The notes: generated by a model not told the origin, from the letters alone. 64,000 bases of DNA from Mucilaginibacter sp. cycad4 (GCF_034263275.1 NZ_CP139559.1:6386001-6450000); one strand, 5' to 3'; positions 51,139 to 60,078 are shown, numbered from the stretch's first letter. Made by a program: numbers and translations.

Positions 51139-51558
51139 TTAAAACCTTTCAAAAGCCGAGAAAAAGAAGTTTCCTTCAATATCGGCGTTCTCGTCCGAGT
51201 CTGAACCGTGAACGGCATTTTCACCAATTGACCTTGCATACAGGTTACGGATAGTGCCTTCGGCAGCATCGGCCGGGTTAGTGGCCCCAATCAATTTACG
51301 AAATTCGGCAATAGCATTGTCTTTTTCAAGAATAGCCGCTACAATAGGGCCTGATGACATAAACTCCACCAGTCCGTTATAAAAAGGACGCTCTTTATGC
51401 ACTTCATAAAACTGTCCGGCTTTTTCGGTAGATAATTGAGTGTATTTAAGCGCTACAATTTTAAAGCCGTTTTTTGTTATAATGTCTAAAATAGCACCGA
51501 TATGACCGTCAGCAACAGCATCAGGTTTTATCATGGTAAATGTTCTGTTGGTTTTCAT
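51139..51558 (-). CDS. ndk: Nucleoside diphosphate kinase
   Basis: A 139-residue enzyme that equilibrates nucleoside tri- and diphosphates. The catalytic His is in ENAVHGSDS near residue 117; [39 protein letters not shown] and [18 protein letters not shown] are the family motifs. Full length. Single gene with terminator. Confidence 0.97.
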   Translation of the reverse strand: MKTNRTFTMIKPDAVADGHIGAILDIITKNGFKIVALKYTQLSTEKAGQFYEVHKERPFYNGLVEFMSSGPIVAAILEKDNAIAEFRKLIGATNPADAAEGTIRNLYARSIGENAVHGSDSDENADIEGNFFFSAFERF

Positions 51559-51726
51559 TGAAATAATTGTTTCTTTTTTGGGTTATATAAATAGACTGAA
51601 AAAATGCCTTTGCTTAATTAGTTTTAAACCATAAGCTTACTATAGCTTATAGTGGCATTTAAAATTTGCGGCAAAAATAGGCTTTTGTAACTGTAAGATA
51701 AAGCTTTTTGAATTAAATTAGATGGT

Positions 51727-51754
51727 TTGTATTTGATTAATTTATTTAGCTTTG
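51727..51754 (+). promoter_or_regulatory. Promoter of nrnA: TTG, 17-base spacer, TAGCTTTG
   Basis: TTG at 51727-51729 and TAGCTTTG at 51747-51754 fit the Bacteroidota consensus with ideal spacing; the start codon is 21 bases further. Confidence 0.6.
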
Positions 51755-51775
51755 CAACTCTTTTTTTAAGAATTG

Positions 51776-52786
51776 ATGTTTGATTTAGCTTCGCTTACTG
51801 ACCTTTTAACGAAACCCCAAAAGATAGTGATCACTACCCATCATAAACCTGATGGTGATGCTATGGGGTCGTCATTAGGCTTATATAATTATTTAATACA
51901 GCAAGGCCATCATGCCAGGGTTATTGCCCCTACAGATTATCCTGATTTTTTAAGCTGGCTGCCCGGTAACGAGAATGTTATTATTTATACCGAGCACCGG
52001 GAAGAAGCCGCCGCCCTGATAGCCGACGCGAAACTTATATTCTGCCTTGACTTTAATGCTTTGAGCCGTATCAATGACATGGGGGAGTTGGTTGGAGAAA
52101 GCAACGCCTATAAGATCATGATCGATCATCACCTGGAGCCTGCCGATTTTGACGACTATAGACACTGGGATATCAACGCCTGTGCTACTGCGCAACTGGT
52201 GTATGATTTTATAGTAAACGAGCTGCACCACAAAGAACTTGTAAATAAGGATGTGGCAACCTGTCTTTACACAGGCATCATGACCGATTCGGCTTCATTC
52301 AGGCTTCCTAACACTACATCCGGAGTTCATCGCATAGTTGCCGATTTGATAGATGCCGGTGCAGTTAACTGGCGTATTCATGAGCTGGTGTATAATAGCG
52401 CATCTGAAAACAGGCTGCGCTTTTTAGGTCATTGCCTGGCTAATTGCCTGGAGGTATTGCCCGAATTTAATACAGCTATAATTGCAGTTAACAAGCATGA
52501 CCTGGAACGCTTTGATGTTGAAACAGGCGATACAGAAGGCGTGGTGAATTATGCATTATCGATGGCAAGCATCCGTTTGGCTGCTTTCATAGTTGAACGA
52601 AGCGACAGGGTAAAACTTTCGTTACGCTCAAAAGGAGAGTTCCCGGCCAACGAGATTTGCAAAAAGTACTTTAATGGCGGCGGTCACCGCAATGCGGCCG
52701 GTGGTCATTCTGAAGATAGCCTTGAACAGGTTATACAACAATTTAAACAAATTTTACCTGAATATAAAAAACTATTAATACAGTAA
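51776..52786 (+). CDS. nrnA: DHH-family phosphoesterase (NrnA-like nanoRNase / pAp phosphatase)
   Basis: A 336-residue metal-dependent enzyme. DHH motifs: THHKPDGDAMGSSLGLY near residues 22-38, FCLDFNALSRI, and IMIDHHLEPADF near 115-126; the DHHA1 domain ends with FNGGGHRNAAGGHSEDS. NrnA degrades very short RNA and 3'-phosphoadenosine-5'-phosphate. ATG at 51776 is preferred to the TTG before it. The FKBP gene follows seven bases later, so both are in one operon. Confidence 0.9.
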   Translation: MFDLASLTDLLTKPQKIVITTHHKPDGDAMGSSLGLYNYLIQQGHHARVIAPTDYPDFLSWLPGNENVIIYTEHREEAAALIADAKLIFCLDFNALSRINDMGELVGESNAYKIMIDHHLEPADFDDYRHWDINACATAQLVYDFIVNELHHKELVNKDVATCLYTGIMTDSASFRLPNTTSGVHRIVADLIDAGAVNWRIHELVYNSASENRLRFLGHCLANCLEVLPEFNTAIIAVNKHDLERFDVETGDTEGVVNYALSMASIRLAAFIVERSDRVKLSLRSKGEFPANEICKKYFNGGGHRNAAGGHSEDSLEQVIQQFKQILPEYKKLLIQ

Positions 52787-52793
52787 AAAAGTA

Positions 52794-53771
52794 ATGATGA
52801 AAAGAAAACTGATGTTTCTGTCACTTGCGGCTATTGGATTTGCAAGTTGCAACGGTGGGTTTAAGCAGGGCGAAGGCGGCTTGCTTTATAATATCCACAG
52901 CTCAAAAGGCAATCCTAAAGTTAAGGAAGGTGACTTTTTGACACTGAACATGATCCTCAAAACCGATAAGGATTCAATTATCAATAACTCTTATGATAAT
53001 GGCCAGCCTATACCAACGCTGATGCCTAAACCCCAGACGAAAGGTGATATTGTTTCTGGCTTAGCGTTATTGGGCGAAGGTGATAGCGCCACATTTAAAA
53101 TTGCTGCCGATTCTGTATTTAAAGGTGGCCAGCAACGCCCTCCGGGCTTTAAAGGTAAATACCTGGTTTATACCATTAAAATTGAAAAAGTAGTTGCCAA
53201 AGGCGCGCTTACCGAGCAAGTTTTCCGTGATCGTGTTACTCAATACATGAAAGGTCAAACCGATGCACTTAAAGGTAAAGAGCCCGCTAAGATCCAGGGT
53301 TATTTAGATGCGCATAAAGACCTGAAATTTGTAAAAACAGCATCAGGCTTAAATTATGCAGTTACAGCGCCGGGCAGTGGTGCTAACGTAGCAGTTGGTG
53401 ATACAGCAGTAATTAATTATACTTTAAGGCTTGTTACAGGCAAAGTTTTGGAAACAAGTGTTAAAGCAGTAGCTGTAAAAGAAAAAATGCAGATCAACCC
53501 GATGAACCCTTATCAGCCAATCCGTATTCCGGTAGGTGAAGGTAAAGTGATCAAAGGCTGGGATGAAGGCTTCCAATTGTTTAACAAAGGTACTAAGGCC
53601 GTATTGGTTGTTCCATCGTCATTAGGTTATGGCGACCAGGGAAGCCAACAAATGCAGCCTTATACGCCGCTTGTGTTTGAAGTTGAGCTGGTGAATATTG
53701 TCCACCCAAATCCAAATGCACCAAAACCGGTTATGCCGCAAATGCAAATGCCAACTCCGACAACGAAATAG
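52794..53771 (+). CDS. FKBP-type peptidyl-prolyl isomerase lipoprotein
   Basis: A 325-residue protein with two Met at the start. Leader with lipobox GFASC (Cys near residue 20), so it is anchored to a membrane. Residues 30-135 form an N-terminal FKBP-like domain (LTLNMILKTDKDSIINNSY), and the C-terminal FKBP domain (180-310) has VAVGDTAVINYTLRLVTGKVLETS, KGWDEGFQLFNKGTKAVLVVPSSLGYGDQG and PYTPLVFEVELVNI. It helps fold outer-membrane or periplasmic proteins. The next gene is a paralogue. Confidence 0.9.
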   Translation: MMKRKLMFLSLAAIGFASCNGGFKQGEGGLLYNIHSSKGNPKVKEGDFLTLNMILKTDKDSIINNSYDNGQPIPTLMPKPQTKGDIVSGLALLGEGDSATFKIAADSVFKGGQQRPPGFKGKYLVYTIKIEKVVAKGALTEQVFRDRVTQYMKGQTDALKGKEPAKIQGYLDAHKDLKFVKTASGLNYAVTAPGSGANVAVGDTAVINYTLRLVTGKVLETSVKAVAVKEKMQINPMNPYQPIRIPVGEGKVIKGWDEGFQLFNKGTKAVLVVPSSLGYGDQGSQQMQPYTPLVFEVELVNIVHPNPNAPKPVMPQMQMPTPTTK

Positions 53772-53785
53772 TTATCATGTTTTAC

Positions 53786-53821
53786 AAAGCCTTTCCTGCT
53801 TAAAACAGGAAAGGCTTTTTT
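53786..53821 (+). terminator. Terminator between the two FKBP genes
   Basis: AAAGCCTTTCCTG and CAGGAAAGGCTTT form a perfect 13-bp stem with a six-base loop, then T residues. Confidence 0.92.
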
Positions 53822-53832
53822 ATTTATAACTT

Positions 53833-54825
53833 ATGAAAAAACGTATTTTTTCTTTTTTATTGCCGGCGCTTTCAGTGTTTGCTTTAAGCGCAGGTGCTCA
53901 AACGGCTGGTTTACAGAAAACCGCTAAAGGCGCCCTTTACCAGGTCTATACGGCTAACCCAGGCAACAAGGCTAAGCTCAACGATGTGCTTACCTTTAAC
54001 TTCATCCAGAAAACCGATAAAGATTCGGTATTGTTTAGTAGTTATAAGGCCGGGCATCCTGTACAGGCCCAGGTACAAGCTTCGCAAAATGTAGGCGATC
54101 TGATGGAAATATTCCCTCTGCTGGCGGCAAAGGATAGCGCGATAGTTAAGATCCCAACCGATTCGGTATTTGTCGGACATGAAGAAGCCCGTCCGCCGTT
54201 TTTACCTAAAGGCAGTTTTCTTACTTTTATTTTAAAGATAGAGAAGGTACAATCATTAAATGAGGCCATTGCCGAAAGAAATGCCGGACTTGAAAAACTA
54301 AAACAAGCCGAAACAGCCGACAGAGAAAGCTACATTACAACACATGGTCTTAAACCTGTTACTACAGCATCGGGCTTAAAATATGTAATAACAAGCCCAA
54401 CAACAAAAAGGAAGCCGCTTAACGGCGATACTGTGCTGGTAAATTATACCGGGAAGTTGCTTAACGGGAAACTGTTTGATACCAGTATTGAAGCAAACGC
54501 CAAAGCGGCAGGCATACAACAGCCCGGCCGCCCGTATGAGCCAATAAGCGTTGTTTTGGGCGAGCACAGGGTAATATCAGGTTGGGATGAAGGTTTGCTT
54601 TTATTAAATGAAGGTTCAAAAGCAACATTTATCATTCCTTCAAACCTTGCCTACGGTGAGCGTCCCTACGGATCGGAGATCCCCGGATACAGCACATTGG
54701 TATTTGATATCGAACTGGTTAAAGTAAAACCGGGTAAACATGCCGCGGTTACCCCGAAACCGGCCGCGGGTAAAGCCCCGCTAAAAAAAGCCGGCGCAAA
54801 GAAACCCGCCGCTAAAAAGAACTGA
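53833..54825 (+). CDS. FKBP-type peptidyl-prolyl isomerase, secreted paralogue
   Basis: A 330-residue paralogue of the gene before it. Signal peptide of about 22 residues (FALSAGAQTAG). Same two-domain layout: N-terminal FKBP-like (LTFNFIQKTDKDSVLFSSYK) and C-terminal catalytic-type (NGDTVLVNYTGKLLNGKLFDTS, SGWDEGLLLLNEGSKATFIIPSNLAYGERPYG, STLVFDIELVKV). It ends in a Lys/Ala/Pro-rich tail (about 35 residues, PKPAAGKAPLKKAGAKKPAAKKN-like) absent from the first copy. No lipobox Cys, so probably soluble in the periplasm. Confidence 0.9.
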   Translation: MKKRIFSFLLPALSVFALSAGAQTAGLQKTAKGALYQVYTANPGNKAKLNDVLTFNFIQKTDKDSVLFSSYKAGHPVQAQVQASQNVGDLMEIFPLLAAKDSAIVKIPTDSVFVGHEEARPPFLPKGSFLTFILKIEKVQSLNEAIAERNAGLEKLKQAETADRESYITTHGLKPVTTASGLKYVITSPTTKRKPLNGDTVLVNYTGKLLNGKLFDTSIEANAKAAGIQQPGRPYEPISVVLGEHRVISGWDEGLLLLNEGSKATFIIPSNLAYGERPYGSEIPGYSTLVFDIELVKVKPGKHAAVTPKPAAGKAPLKKAGAKKPAAKKN

Positions 54826-54827
54826 TA

Positions 54828-54860
54828 AAAAAACCTTCTGCCAAAAGCAGGAGGTTTTTT
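54828..54860 (+). terminator. Terminator after the second FKBP gene
   Basis: AAAAACCTTCTGC and GCAGGAGGTTTTT pair around CAAAA; T-run on the plus strand. Confidence 0.88.
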
Positions 54861-54936
54861 GTTTGCAGTCGTCAGGTAATTAATTGAAAGTATCGATACT
54901 TTACCGCTATAAATTCGTTATTAAGTATTCAAGGTT

Positions 54937-54944
54937 TATTTTTG
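54937..54944 (+). promoter_or_regulatory. -7 box TATTTTTG four bases before tatD
   Basis: Exact TAnnTTTG match ending four bases before the ATG at 54949; predicts a leaderless transcript. Confidence 0.5.
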
Positions 54945-54948
54945 CAGC

Positions 54949-55716
54949 ATGGTTTTAACCGACACGCACACCCATCAATACTACGAAACCATTCCTGAAA
55001 AACGCGCAGCGTTAATGCAGCGTTGTATCGATAATAACATTACCCGTTTGTTTTTACCCAATGTTGATGCGGCTTCTGTTCCCCTGGTTTATGGTTTGGC
55101 GAACGAGTACCCCCAATATTGTTACCCGATGCTGGGCTTACATCCCTGTGATGTAAAGGAGAATTGGGAAGAAGAACTTTTGGCCATTATGAATGCCCAT
55201 CAGCAAAACGGGATTTATGCCATAGGCGAGATTGGGATTGACCTTTATTGGGATAAAACGCATTTAAAGGAACAGGCAGATGCATTTGTGAAACAGATCA
55301 ATTGGGCCAAAAGCCTTGATCTGGCCATTGTGATCCACTGTCGCGATGCTTTTGATGAAGTATATGAGGTGCTGAAGCAGGAAGCGGATGAAAAGTTGCG
55401 CGGCATTTTTCATTGTTTTGGTGGTACTGTTGAACAGGCCCGAAAAGTGATCGACCTTAATTTTTACCTGGGCATAGGTGGGGTAGTTACTTACAAAAAC
55501 TCGGGGCTTGACAAAGTAATACCGGAAATTGACCTTAAACATATAGTTTTAGAAACAGATTCTCCGTACCTTACGCCCGTTCCGTTCAGGGGTAAACCTA
55601 ACGAAAGCTCCTACCTGGTATATATAGCCCAAAAGGTAGCAGAGCTTCACCAAACAAGCATTGAAAAAGTGGCAGAGGTCACTACCGAAAATTCCAGGCT
55701 TGTATTCGGAATTTAA
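54949..55716 (+). CDS. tatD: TatD-family metal-dependent hydrolase
   Basis: A 255-residue TIM-barrel hydrolase. Metal ligands: TDTHTHQYY near residues 5-8, IGEIGIDLYWD (Glu near 90), IHCRDAF (His near 127), FHCFGG (His near 153) and LETDSPYLTPVPFRG (Asp near 203). Relatives are 3'-5' DNA exonucleases or DNases acting in repair; the group is also annotated YcfH. The gene has its own promoter and is followed 38 bases later by ansA. Confidence 0.93.
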   Translation: MVLTDTHTHQYYETIPEKRAALMQRCIDNNITRLFLPNVDAASVPLVYGLANEYPQYCYPMLGLHPCDVKENWEEELLAIMNAHQQNGIYAIGEIGIDLYWDKTHLKEQADAFVKQINWAKSLDLAIVIHCRDAFDEVYEVLKQEADEKLRGIFHCFGGTVEQARKVIDLNFYLGIGGVVTYKNSGLDKVIPEIDLKHIVLETDSPYLTPVPFRGKPNESSYLVYIAQKVAELHQTSIEKVAEVTTENSRLVFGI

Positions 55717-55753
55717 AATTGTTTAATATTTATATACAGCATAAACTTAATTA

Positions 55754-56776
55754 ATGAGCCAAATTTTGATCATCTATACCGGAGGGACAATAGGTATGAT
55801 GAGTGATCCGGTTACAAAGGTGCTCAAGCCTATCAACTTTGAGCAAATAATGGATAACGTGCCCGAGCTTGAAAAGCTTAATTGCCGTATCAAAGTACAT
55901 TCGTTTGATGAGATCATTGATTCATCAAACATGAACCCTGAAATCTGGAGCGAACTGGCCGGCTTGATCCAGTCAAACTATCATGATAATGATGGTTTTG
56001 TGATTTTACACGGCTCGGATACGATGGCTTATACAGCATCGGCATTAAGTTTTATGTTAGAAAACTTAGGCAAGCCCATCATTTTCACAGGCTCGCAATT
56101 GCCTATAAGTGCCATCCGCACCGATGCAAAGGAAAACCTGATGACGGCTATTGAAATAGCCAAAGCTAAAAAGAATGACCGCGCCCGCGTACCCGAGGTT
56201 TGTATCTATTTTGATTATAAGCTGTTCCGTGGTAACAGGGCATTTAAATATAATTCATCAAAGTTTGAGGCCTTCCGGTCACCAAACTATCCCATATTGG
56301 CCGAGTCGGGCGTTCATTTACGTTTTAGCGCGAACGATATCAGGCTGCCTGAAGATGAAAGCTCGCTTATTGTACACAACAACCTGGTGAATGATGTTGG
56401 CGTATTAAAACTATACCCGGGGATAAGCCCTAAAGTGGTTGAAAACATTTTAAGCGCCGACGTGCGCGGCATAGTAATGGAAACCTTTGGGGCCGGTAAT
56501 ACCACAACCGACAATTGGTTTATCGATTTGCTTAAAAACGCTATCGACAGCGGCAAGGTGATCCTTGATATCTCACAGTGCAAAGTAGGTACGGTTGAAC
56601 TTGGGCGTTATGAAACCAGTAAACACCTGAAAGATATCGGCGTAGCTAACGGCTATGATATGACCTTTGAATCGGCTGTTACCAAAATGATGTACCTGCT
56701 GGGCCAAAGCGATGACCCCTTGCAGGTAAAAGAATGGCTGGAAACGGATTTGAGGGGCGAGATTACAGTATCGTAA
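55754..56776 (+). CDS. ansA: Type I L-asparaginase
   Basis: A 340-residue cytoplasmic enzyme hydrolysing asparagine to aspartate. The catalytic Thr motifs are IIYTGGTIGMM near residues 6-15 and VILHGSDTMAYTASALSF near 80-97. There is no signal peptide, which fits type I rather than the periplasmic type II. KPIIFTGSQLPISAIRTDAKENL is also a family motif. Probably read from the tatD promoter as well as its own; a terminator follows. Confidence 0.94.
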   Translation: MSQILIIYTGGTIGMMSDPVTKVLKPINFEQIMDNVPELEKLNCRIKVHSFDEIIDSSNMNPEIWSELAGLIQSNYHDNDGFVILHGSDTMAYTASALSFMLENLGKPIIFTGSQLPISAIRTDAKENLMTAIEIAKAKKNDRARVPEVCIYFDYKLFRGNRAFKYNSSKFEAFRSPNYPILAESGVHLRFSANDIRLPEDESSLIVHNNLVNDVGVLKLYPGISPKVVENILSADVRGIVMETFGAGNTTTDNWFIDLLKNAIDSGKVILDISQCKVGTVELGRYETSKHLKDIGVANGYDMTFESAVTKMMYLLGQSDDPLQVKEWLETDLRGEITVS

Positions 56777-56793
56777 TAGTGCAATTTCAAAAT

Positions 56794-56833
56794 AAAAATG
56801 TCATCCTGGGCAATAGCGAAGGATGACATTTTT
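56794..56833 (+). terminator. Terminator after ansA
   Basis: AAAAATGTCATCC (56794-56806) and GGATGACATTTTT (56821-56833) form a perfect 13-bp stem. Confidence 0.9.
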
Positions 56834-56950
56834 AAATATGGTCATGTAACCTGGTTCAACACCCCACTTGCTAAGCAACTATGCTGAGCAAATTGACTAA
56901 GCCAACTGGCTACTCGTCCCCTGGGGTGCCGAAACAAGTTCATTGTTGAA

Positions 56951-58105
56951 CTACTCTTCCGGGTTAAACATTGCCACCAAATTCTTTAATCCATCGGCCG
57001 AATGCAATGAATCTGTTTGTTCCAATGTCATAGCGGCAGTTTCTGATGCTTTTGTGCGCATTTGTTTTTCGTAAGCTGCTATTGCATCGCCGGTATTTTC
57101 AAATTCATCACTTAATAAGTGTTGCGCCAGTTCCAATGCATCAAGCATGGCCATATTAACACCTTCGCCGGCATAGGGTGGCATCAGGTGCGCGGCATCG
57201 CCAAGCATGGTTAGGTTAGGTAAAGCTTTCCAGGTTTGATCTAAGGGCATACAATATTGAGGGCGGGGAATAAATACAGGTTCGGCATTCTCAAACAGTT
57301 CATCCCAAATGGTGTCCCAGCCCGCAAACTCCTGTTTAAACCAGGCAAATACCTGCGCCTTGTTTTTAAAGTCTATTCCGCTATCCTGCAGCCATGATTC
57401 GGACGATTTGATGCCTGCATAAAATACCAGACTGCCATCACCTTTTGAGCTTACTATCAGTGTTTTTTCATCGCCCATAGCAAATATTTTACCGCCGTTC
57501 AAAAGCTCATGGATCCGGGGGCTTGCTTTTTCCGAATTATAAACTGCACCTTCTATCACACTCACTCCGGCATAAAATGGCTCAATAGGAGTAATATATG
57601 GACGGATTTTTGAATTAGCACCATCGGCGGCTATCACTAAATCGGCATAGGCGGTAGTGCCTTTTTTAAATTCTAATTTAATTACGCCATTCTCTTGTTT
57701 ACTGAGCGATACAAATTGGCTGTTCCAAATTACTGTATCCGGCTGTAGGGAATCAAGCAGGATTTTCCTCAGCGGTCCCCGGTCAATTTCAGGACGGTTG
57801 TATGAGCCGCCATCTGCACCATGCTCATCGAGTACAATGTTGCCGTGTTTATCTACAACCCTTAATTTATCGGCGCCGGGGCGGTAGTTGGTATTAAAGG
57901 CATCCATCAGGCCGGCCGCTTCTAACGCTTTCAATCCCGATTCTTCATGCAGGTCAAGCGTGGCACCCTGCACCCGCACTTCCCGGTTCGCATCGCGTTC
58001 GTAAACATTTACCTTAGCACCGTTCATTTGCAAGAGCCGGGCAAGGGTTAACCCACCCGGACCGCCGCCTACAATGGCTATATTTTTGTTTTTAATTGCT
58101 TTCAT
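56951..58105 (-). CDS. TetX-like FAD-dependent monooxygenase
   Basis: A 384-residue flavoprotein hydroxylase. The FAD-binding GGGPGG is at residues 13-18 with the following acidic Glu36 in NVYERD. ATLDLHEESGLKALEAAGL, NRPEIDRGPLRKILLDSL and TVIWNSQFV follow, then GDAAHLMPPYAGEGVN at 302-317. Line by line this mirrors TetX, the tetracycline-inactivating enzyme of Bacteroides (YERDNDREAR, GTLDLH, NPEINR, GDAAHLMPPFAGQGVN). Length also matches (TetX about 380). Whether it acts on tetracyclines is not shown. Second gene of an operon with a TetR regulator. Confidence 0.88.
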   Translation of the reverse strand: MKAIKNKNIAIVGGGPGGLTLARLLQMNGAKVNVYERDANREVRVQGATLDLHEESGLKALEAAGLMDAFNTNYRPGADKLRVVDKHGNIVLDEHGADGGSYNRPEIDRGPLRKILLDSLQPDTVIWNSQFVSLSKQENGVIKLEFKKGTTAYADLVIAADGANSKIRPYITPIEPFYAGVSVIEGAVYNSEKASPRIHELLNGGKIFAMGDEKTLIVSSKGDGSLVFYAGIKSSESWLQDSGIDFKNKAQVFAWFKQEFAGWDTIWDELFENAEPVFIPRPQYCMPLDQTWKALPNLTMLGDAAHLMPPYAGEGVNMAMLDALELAQHLLSDEFENTGDAIAAYEKQMRTKASETAAMTLEQTDSLHSADGLKNLVAMFNPEE

Positions 58106-58114
58106 GTTGTTTAA

Positions 58115-58711
58115 TTATTTCATCATACCTTTTATTACTGCGTCGCAACAAACCGAAATCACTTCATCGGTAATGATCTGTACCGGCCTGTCGATGTGAT
58201 CGAAATACTCGTTCACCAGATCGAGCAGCGGCGAGAACAATAATGCCCGCTGTACATCAAAAGGAAGATCATGAATGACGCCTTCTTTTATTTTAGCCTC
58301 CATAAACCGGTGAATTGGCGCAAAAAACTGACCCTGACGGATATTTTGTTTTTGATACGCTTTATTCAATAGCGGCGAGGATTTGCCATACAGGATCAAT
58401 GCGAAGTGTGTACGGTTATTTTTCAAATATTGGAAACCATTGTTCCAGAGTTTTCTTACACCGGTTTCAAAATCCATCTCTTCGTTGAAATCCTCTAAAA
58501 TGGCGGCTTCATAAGCGCCCAAAACTTCAGTAATGAAAAGCTTGATAAGCAGGTCGTCCTTGTCCTCATATTTGATATAGATGGTACGGGGCGATACATT
58601 GGCTGCCTTGGCCAGTTTCTGCATGCTCAGGTTTTCCAAACCTTCATTGGCAATAATATCAAGTGCAATGGTGCGGATGGCTTGTTCCTTTTCTAAATTC
58701 TTTGGCCTCAT
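58115..58711 (-). CDS. TetR-family repressor of the monooxygenase operon
   Basis: A 198-residue regulator. MRPKNLEKEQAIRTIALDII at 58711 is taken as start, although the frame opens nine codons earlier. The HTH is at residues 10-55 (LSMQKLAKAANVSPRTIYIKYEDKDDLL). The ligand-binding helical domain follows. It lies nine bases upstream of the monooxygenase gene and 24 bases downstream of a perfect 16-bp palindrome, so it very likely represses its own operon until a ligand binds. Confidence 0.92.
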   Translation of the reverse strand: MRPKNLEKEQAIRTIALDIIANEGLENLSMQKLAKAANVSPRTIYIKYEDKDDLLIKLFITEVLGAYEAAILEDFNEEMDFETGVRKLWNNGFQYLKNNRTHFALILYGKSSPLLNKAYQKQNIRQGQFFAPIHRFMEAKIKEGVIHDLPFDVQRALLFSPLLDLVNEYFDHIDRPVQIITDEVISVCCDAVIKGMMK

Positions 58712-58734
58712 AATGTGATAAACTGAATTATGAT

Positions 58735-58770
58735 GCAATTATAAGTAAATAAACATTTACTTATAATTGC
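58735..58770. promoter_or_regulatory. Perfect 16-bp palindromic operator for the TetR regulator
   Basis: GCAATTATAAGTAAAT (58735-58750), spacer AAAC, and the exact complement (58755-58770). Size and symmetry are right for a TetR-family dimer pair, and the site overlaps the promoter region of the regulator operon and lies close to the promoter of the divergent gene at 58840. Confidence 0.8.
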
Positions 58771-58809
58771 ATTTACATTTTTTATTTTATAATGGGAAGC
58801 TTTTACGAA

Positions 58810-58817
58810 TATCTTTG
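58810..58817 (+). promoter_or_regulatory. -7 box TATCTTTG before the 58840 gene
   Basis: Exact TAnnTTTG match 22 bases before the ATG at 58840. Confidence 0.5.
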
Positions 58818-58839
58818 ACAGAAGTAATTTTGGATTATC

Positions 58840-59337
58840 ATGGGGCATCACATAGACGCAATTATCGGGAAGGGGCCTATTAATGAAGAAAAGGCAAAAG
58901 CATATGGCCTTGCTATTGCTTATGAATTGGGTTACGCCATTGTAGTACTTGATTGGGACTCGGTTTTGTATTGGTCAGGTAAATTGAATCTGAGTTGCGA
59001 TTCGACTATTGAGGATCTTGAATGGGACTGCGAGCTAATTCATTATTTTGCACGCGAATTGAATTTAAATGATTACGCGTTAATCAAAACAGATTATTTT
59101 GCAGGGATCGGCGATCAGTATGCCGCTTTATATAAAAACGGAATCCTCGCATGGCACGGCCGGTCCATAAATATTGCACTGGCAGAAATAGGAATAATGC
59201 GCACTTTGAACCTGGATGAGTTTGATACTATCAATTTAGGCGAATATCGCAACAGTGAACATTATTATTTCGATAGCCAACACAATTTCGCCTTAAAAAA
59301 AGACAACATGATTGCTGGAAAGGTTTTTAAAGACTGA
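58840..59337 (+). CDS. Unknown 165-residue protein
   Basis: I do not recognise this protein. It is acidic, soluble, without signal peptide or membrane segments. It is rich in Asp, Tyr and Trp (VVLDWDSVLYWSGKL, IEDLEWDCELIHYF, YFAGIGDQYAALYKNG), suggesting a compact alpha/beta fold. It begins MGHHIDAIIGKGP. It has its own -7 box and sits beside the TetR operator in divergent orientation, so it may respond to the same regulator. Size and acidity resemble immunity or small-molecule-binding proteins, which is only a guess. Confidence 0.75.
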   Translation: MGHHIDAIIGKGPINEEKAKAYGLAIAYELGYAIVVLDWDSVLYWSGKLNLSCDSTIEDLEWDCELIHYFARELNLNDYALIKTDYFAGIGDQYAALYKNGILAWHGRSINIALAEIGIMRTLNLDEFDTINLGEYRNSEHYYFDSQHNFALKKDNMIAGKVFKD

Positions 59338-59367
59338 ACGCGTTCGTCATTATCATATGTTACACGG

Positions 59368-60078
59368 TTAAAATATCCTTTTATTAATTATAGCCATAAA
59401 ACCATCCTTAAATTTTTCACTCACGGGGATATGTTTATTGGCAATATAAATATGGTTATCCTGAATTTTTACCAGCTGTTTGGTATTTACAATATAGGAG
59501 TTGTGAACGCGTACAAAAGGGGCCGAAAGTTGTTCTTCAATATCTTTAAGCCGGCGATAAATAAGTAGCTGTTCCTGCCCGGTTACCAGCCTCACATATT
59601 CCTTTTCGCCTTCAAAGTATAAAATGTCATCGAGCAATATCCGGCGCAATACCTTGCCCGATTTTATAAAGAAATAACCCTCATCATGAACAGGGGTTTG
59701 CTGAATTACAGGTTCGGACTTGCCAAAATACGCTTCGATCTTTTGCATGGCTGCCAGGAAACGTTTCAGTGTGATAGGTTTCAGCAGGTAATCGATAGTT
59801 TGATAGGTATAGCTTTCGGCAGCATATTCTGAGTAGGCAGTGGTGAAAACAATTTTGGTTTGTGGCGGCAACAGGCCTGCAAGCTCCATGCCCGTTAGCT
59901 GCGGCATGTTGATATCCAGAAAAATAAAATCAACCTTATTGGTTTTTAAAAAGCCCAGTGCCTCAAGCGCGTTATAACATTTGGCTTTAAGCTGCCACTG
60001 CGTACTTTGCTGCACCAGGATTTCCAGCAGGTTTACCGCATTAGGTTCATCATCAATTATGATACAGCTTAAGTTCAT
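59368..60078 (-). CDS. LytTR-family response regulator
   Basis: A 236-residue regulator. Receiver residues 1-118 carry IIIDDEPNAV (acidic pair), phosphoacceptor Asp in VDFIFLDINMPQLTG near residue 55, and FTTAYSEYA. The LytTR DNA-binding domain (140-236) includes FFIKSGKVLRRILLDDILYFEGEKEYVRLVTG and FVRVHNSYIVNTKQLVKIQDNHIYI. The start overlaps the kinase stop by four bases (ATGA), so the pair is translationally coupled. Confidence 0.94.
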   Translation of the reverse strand: MNLSCIIIDDEPNAVNLLEILVQQSTQWQLKAKCYNALEALGFLKTNKVDFIFLDINMPQLTGMELAGLLPPQTKIVFTTAYSEYAAESYTYQTIDYLLKPITLKRFLAAMQKIEAYFGKSEPVIQQTPVHDEGYFFIKSGKVLRRILLDDILYFEGEKEYVRLVTGQEQLLIYRRLKDIEEQLSAPFVRVHNSYIVNTKQLVKIQDNHIYIANKHIPVSEKFKDGFMAIINKRIF

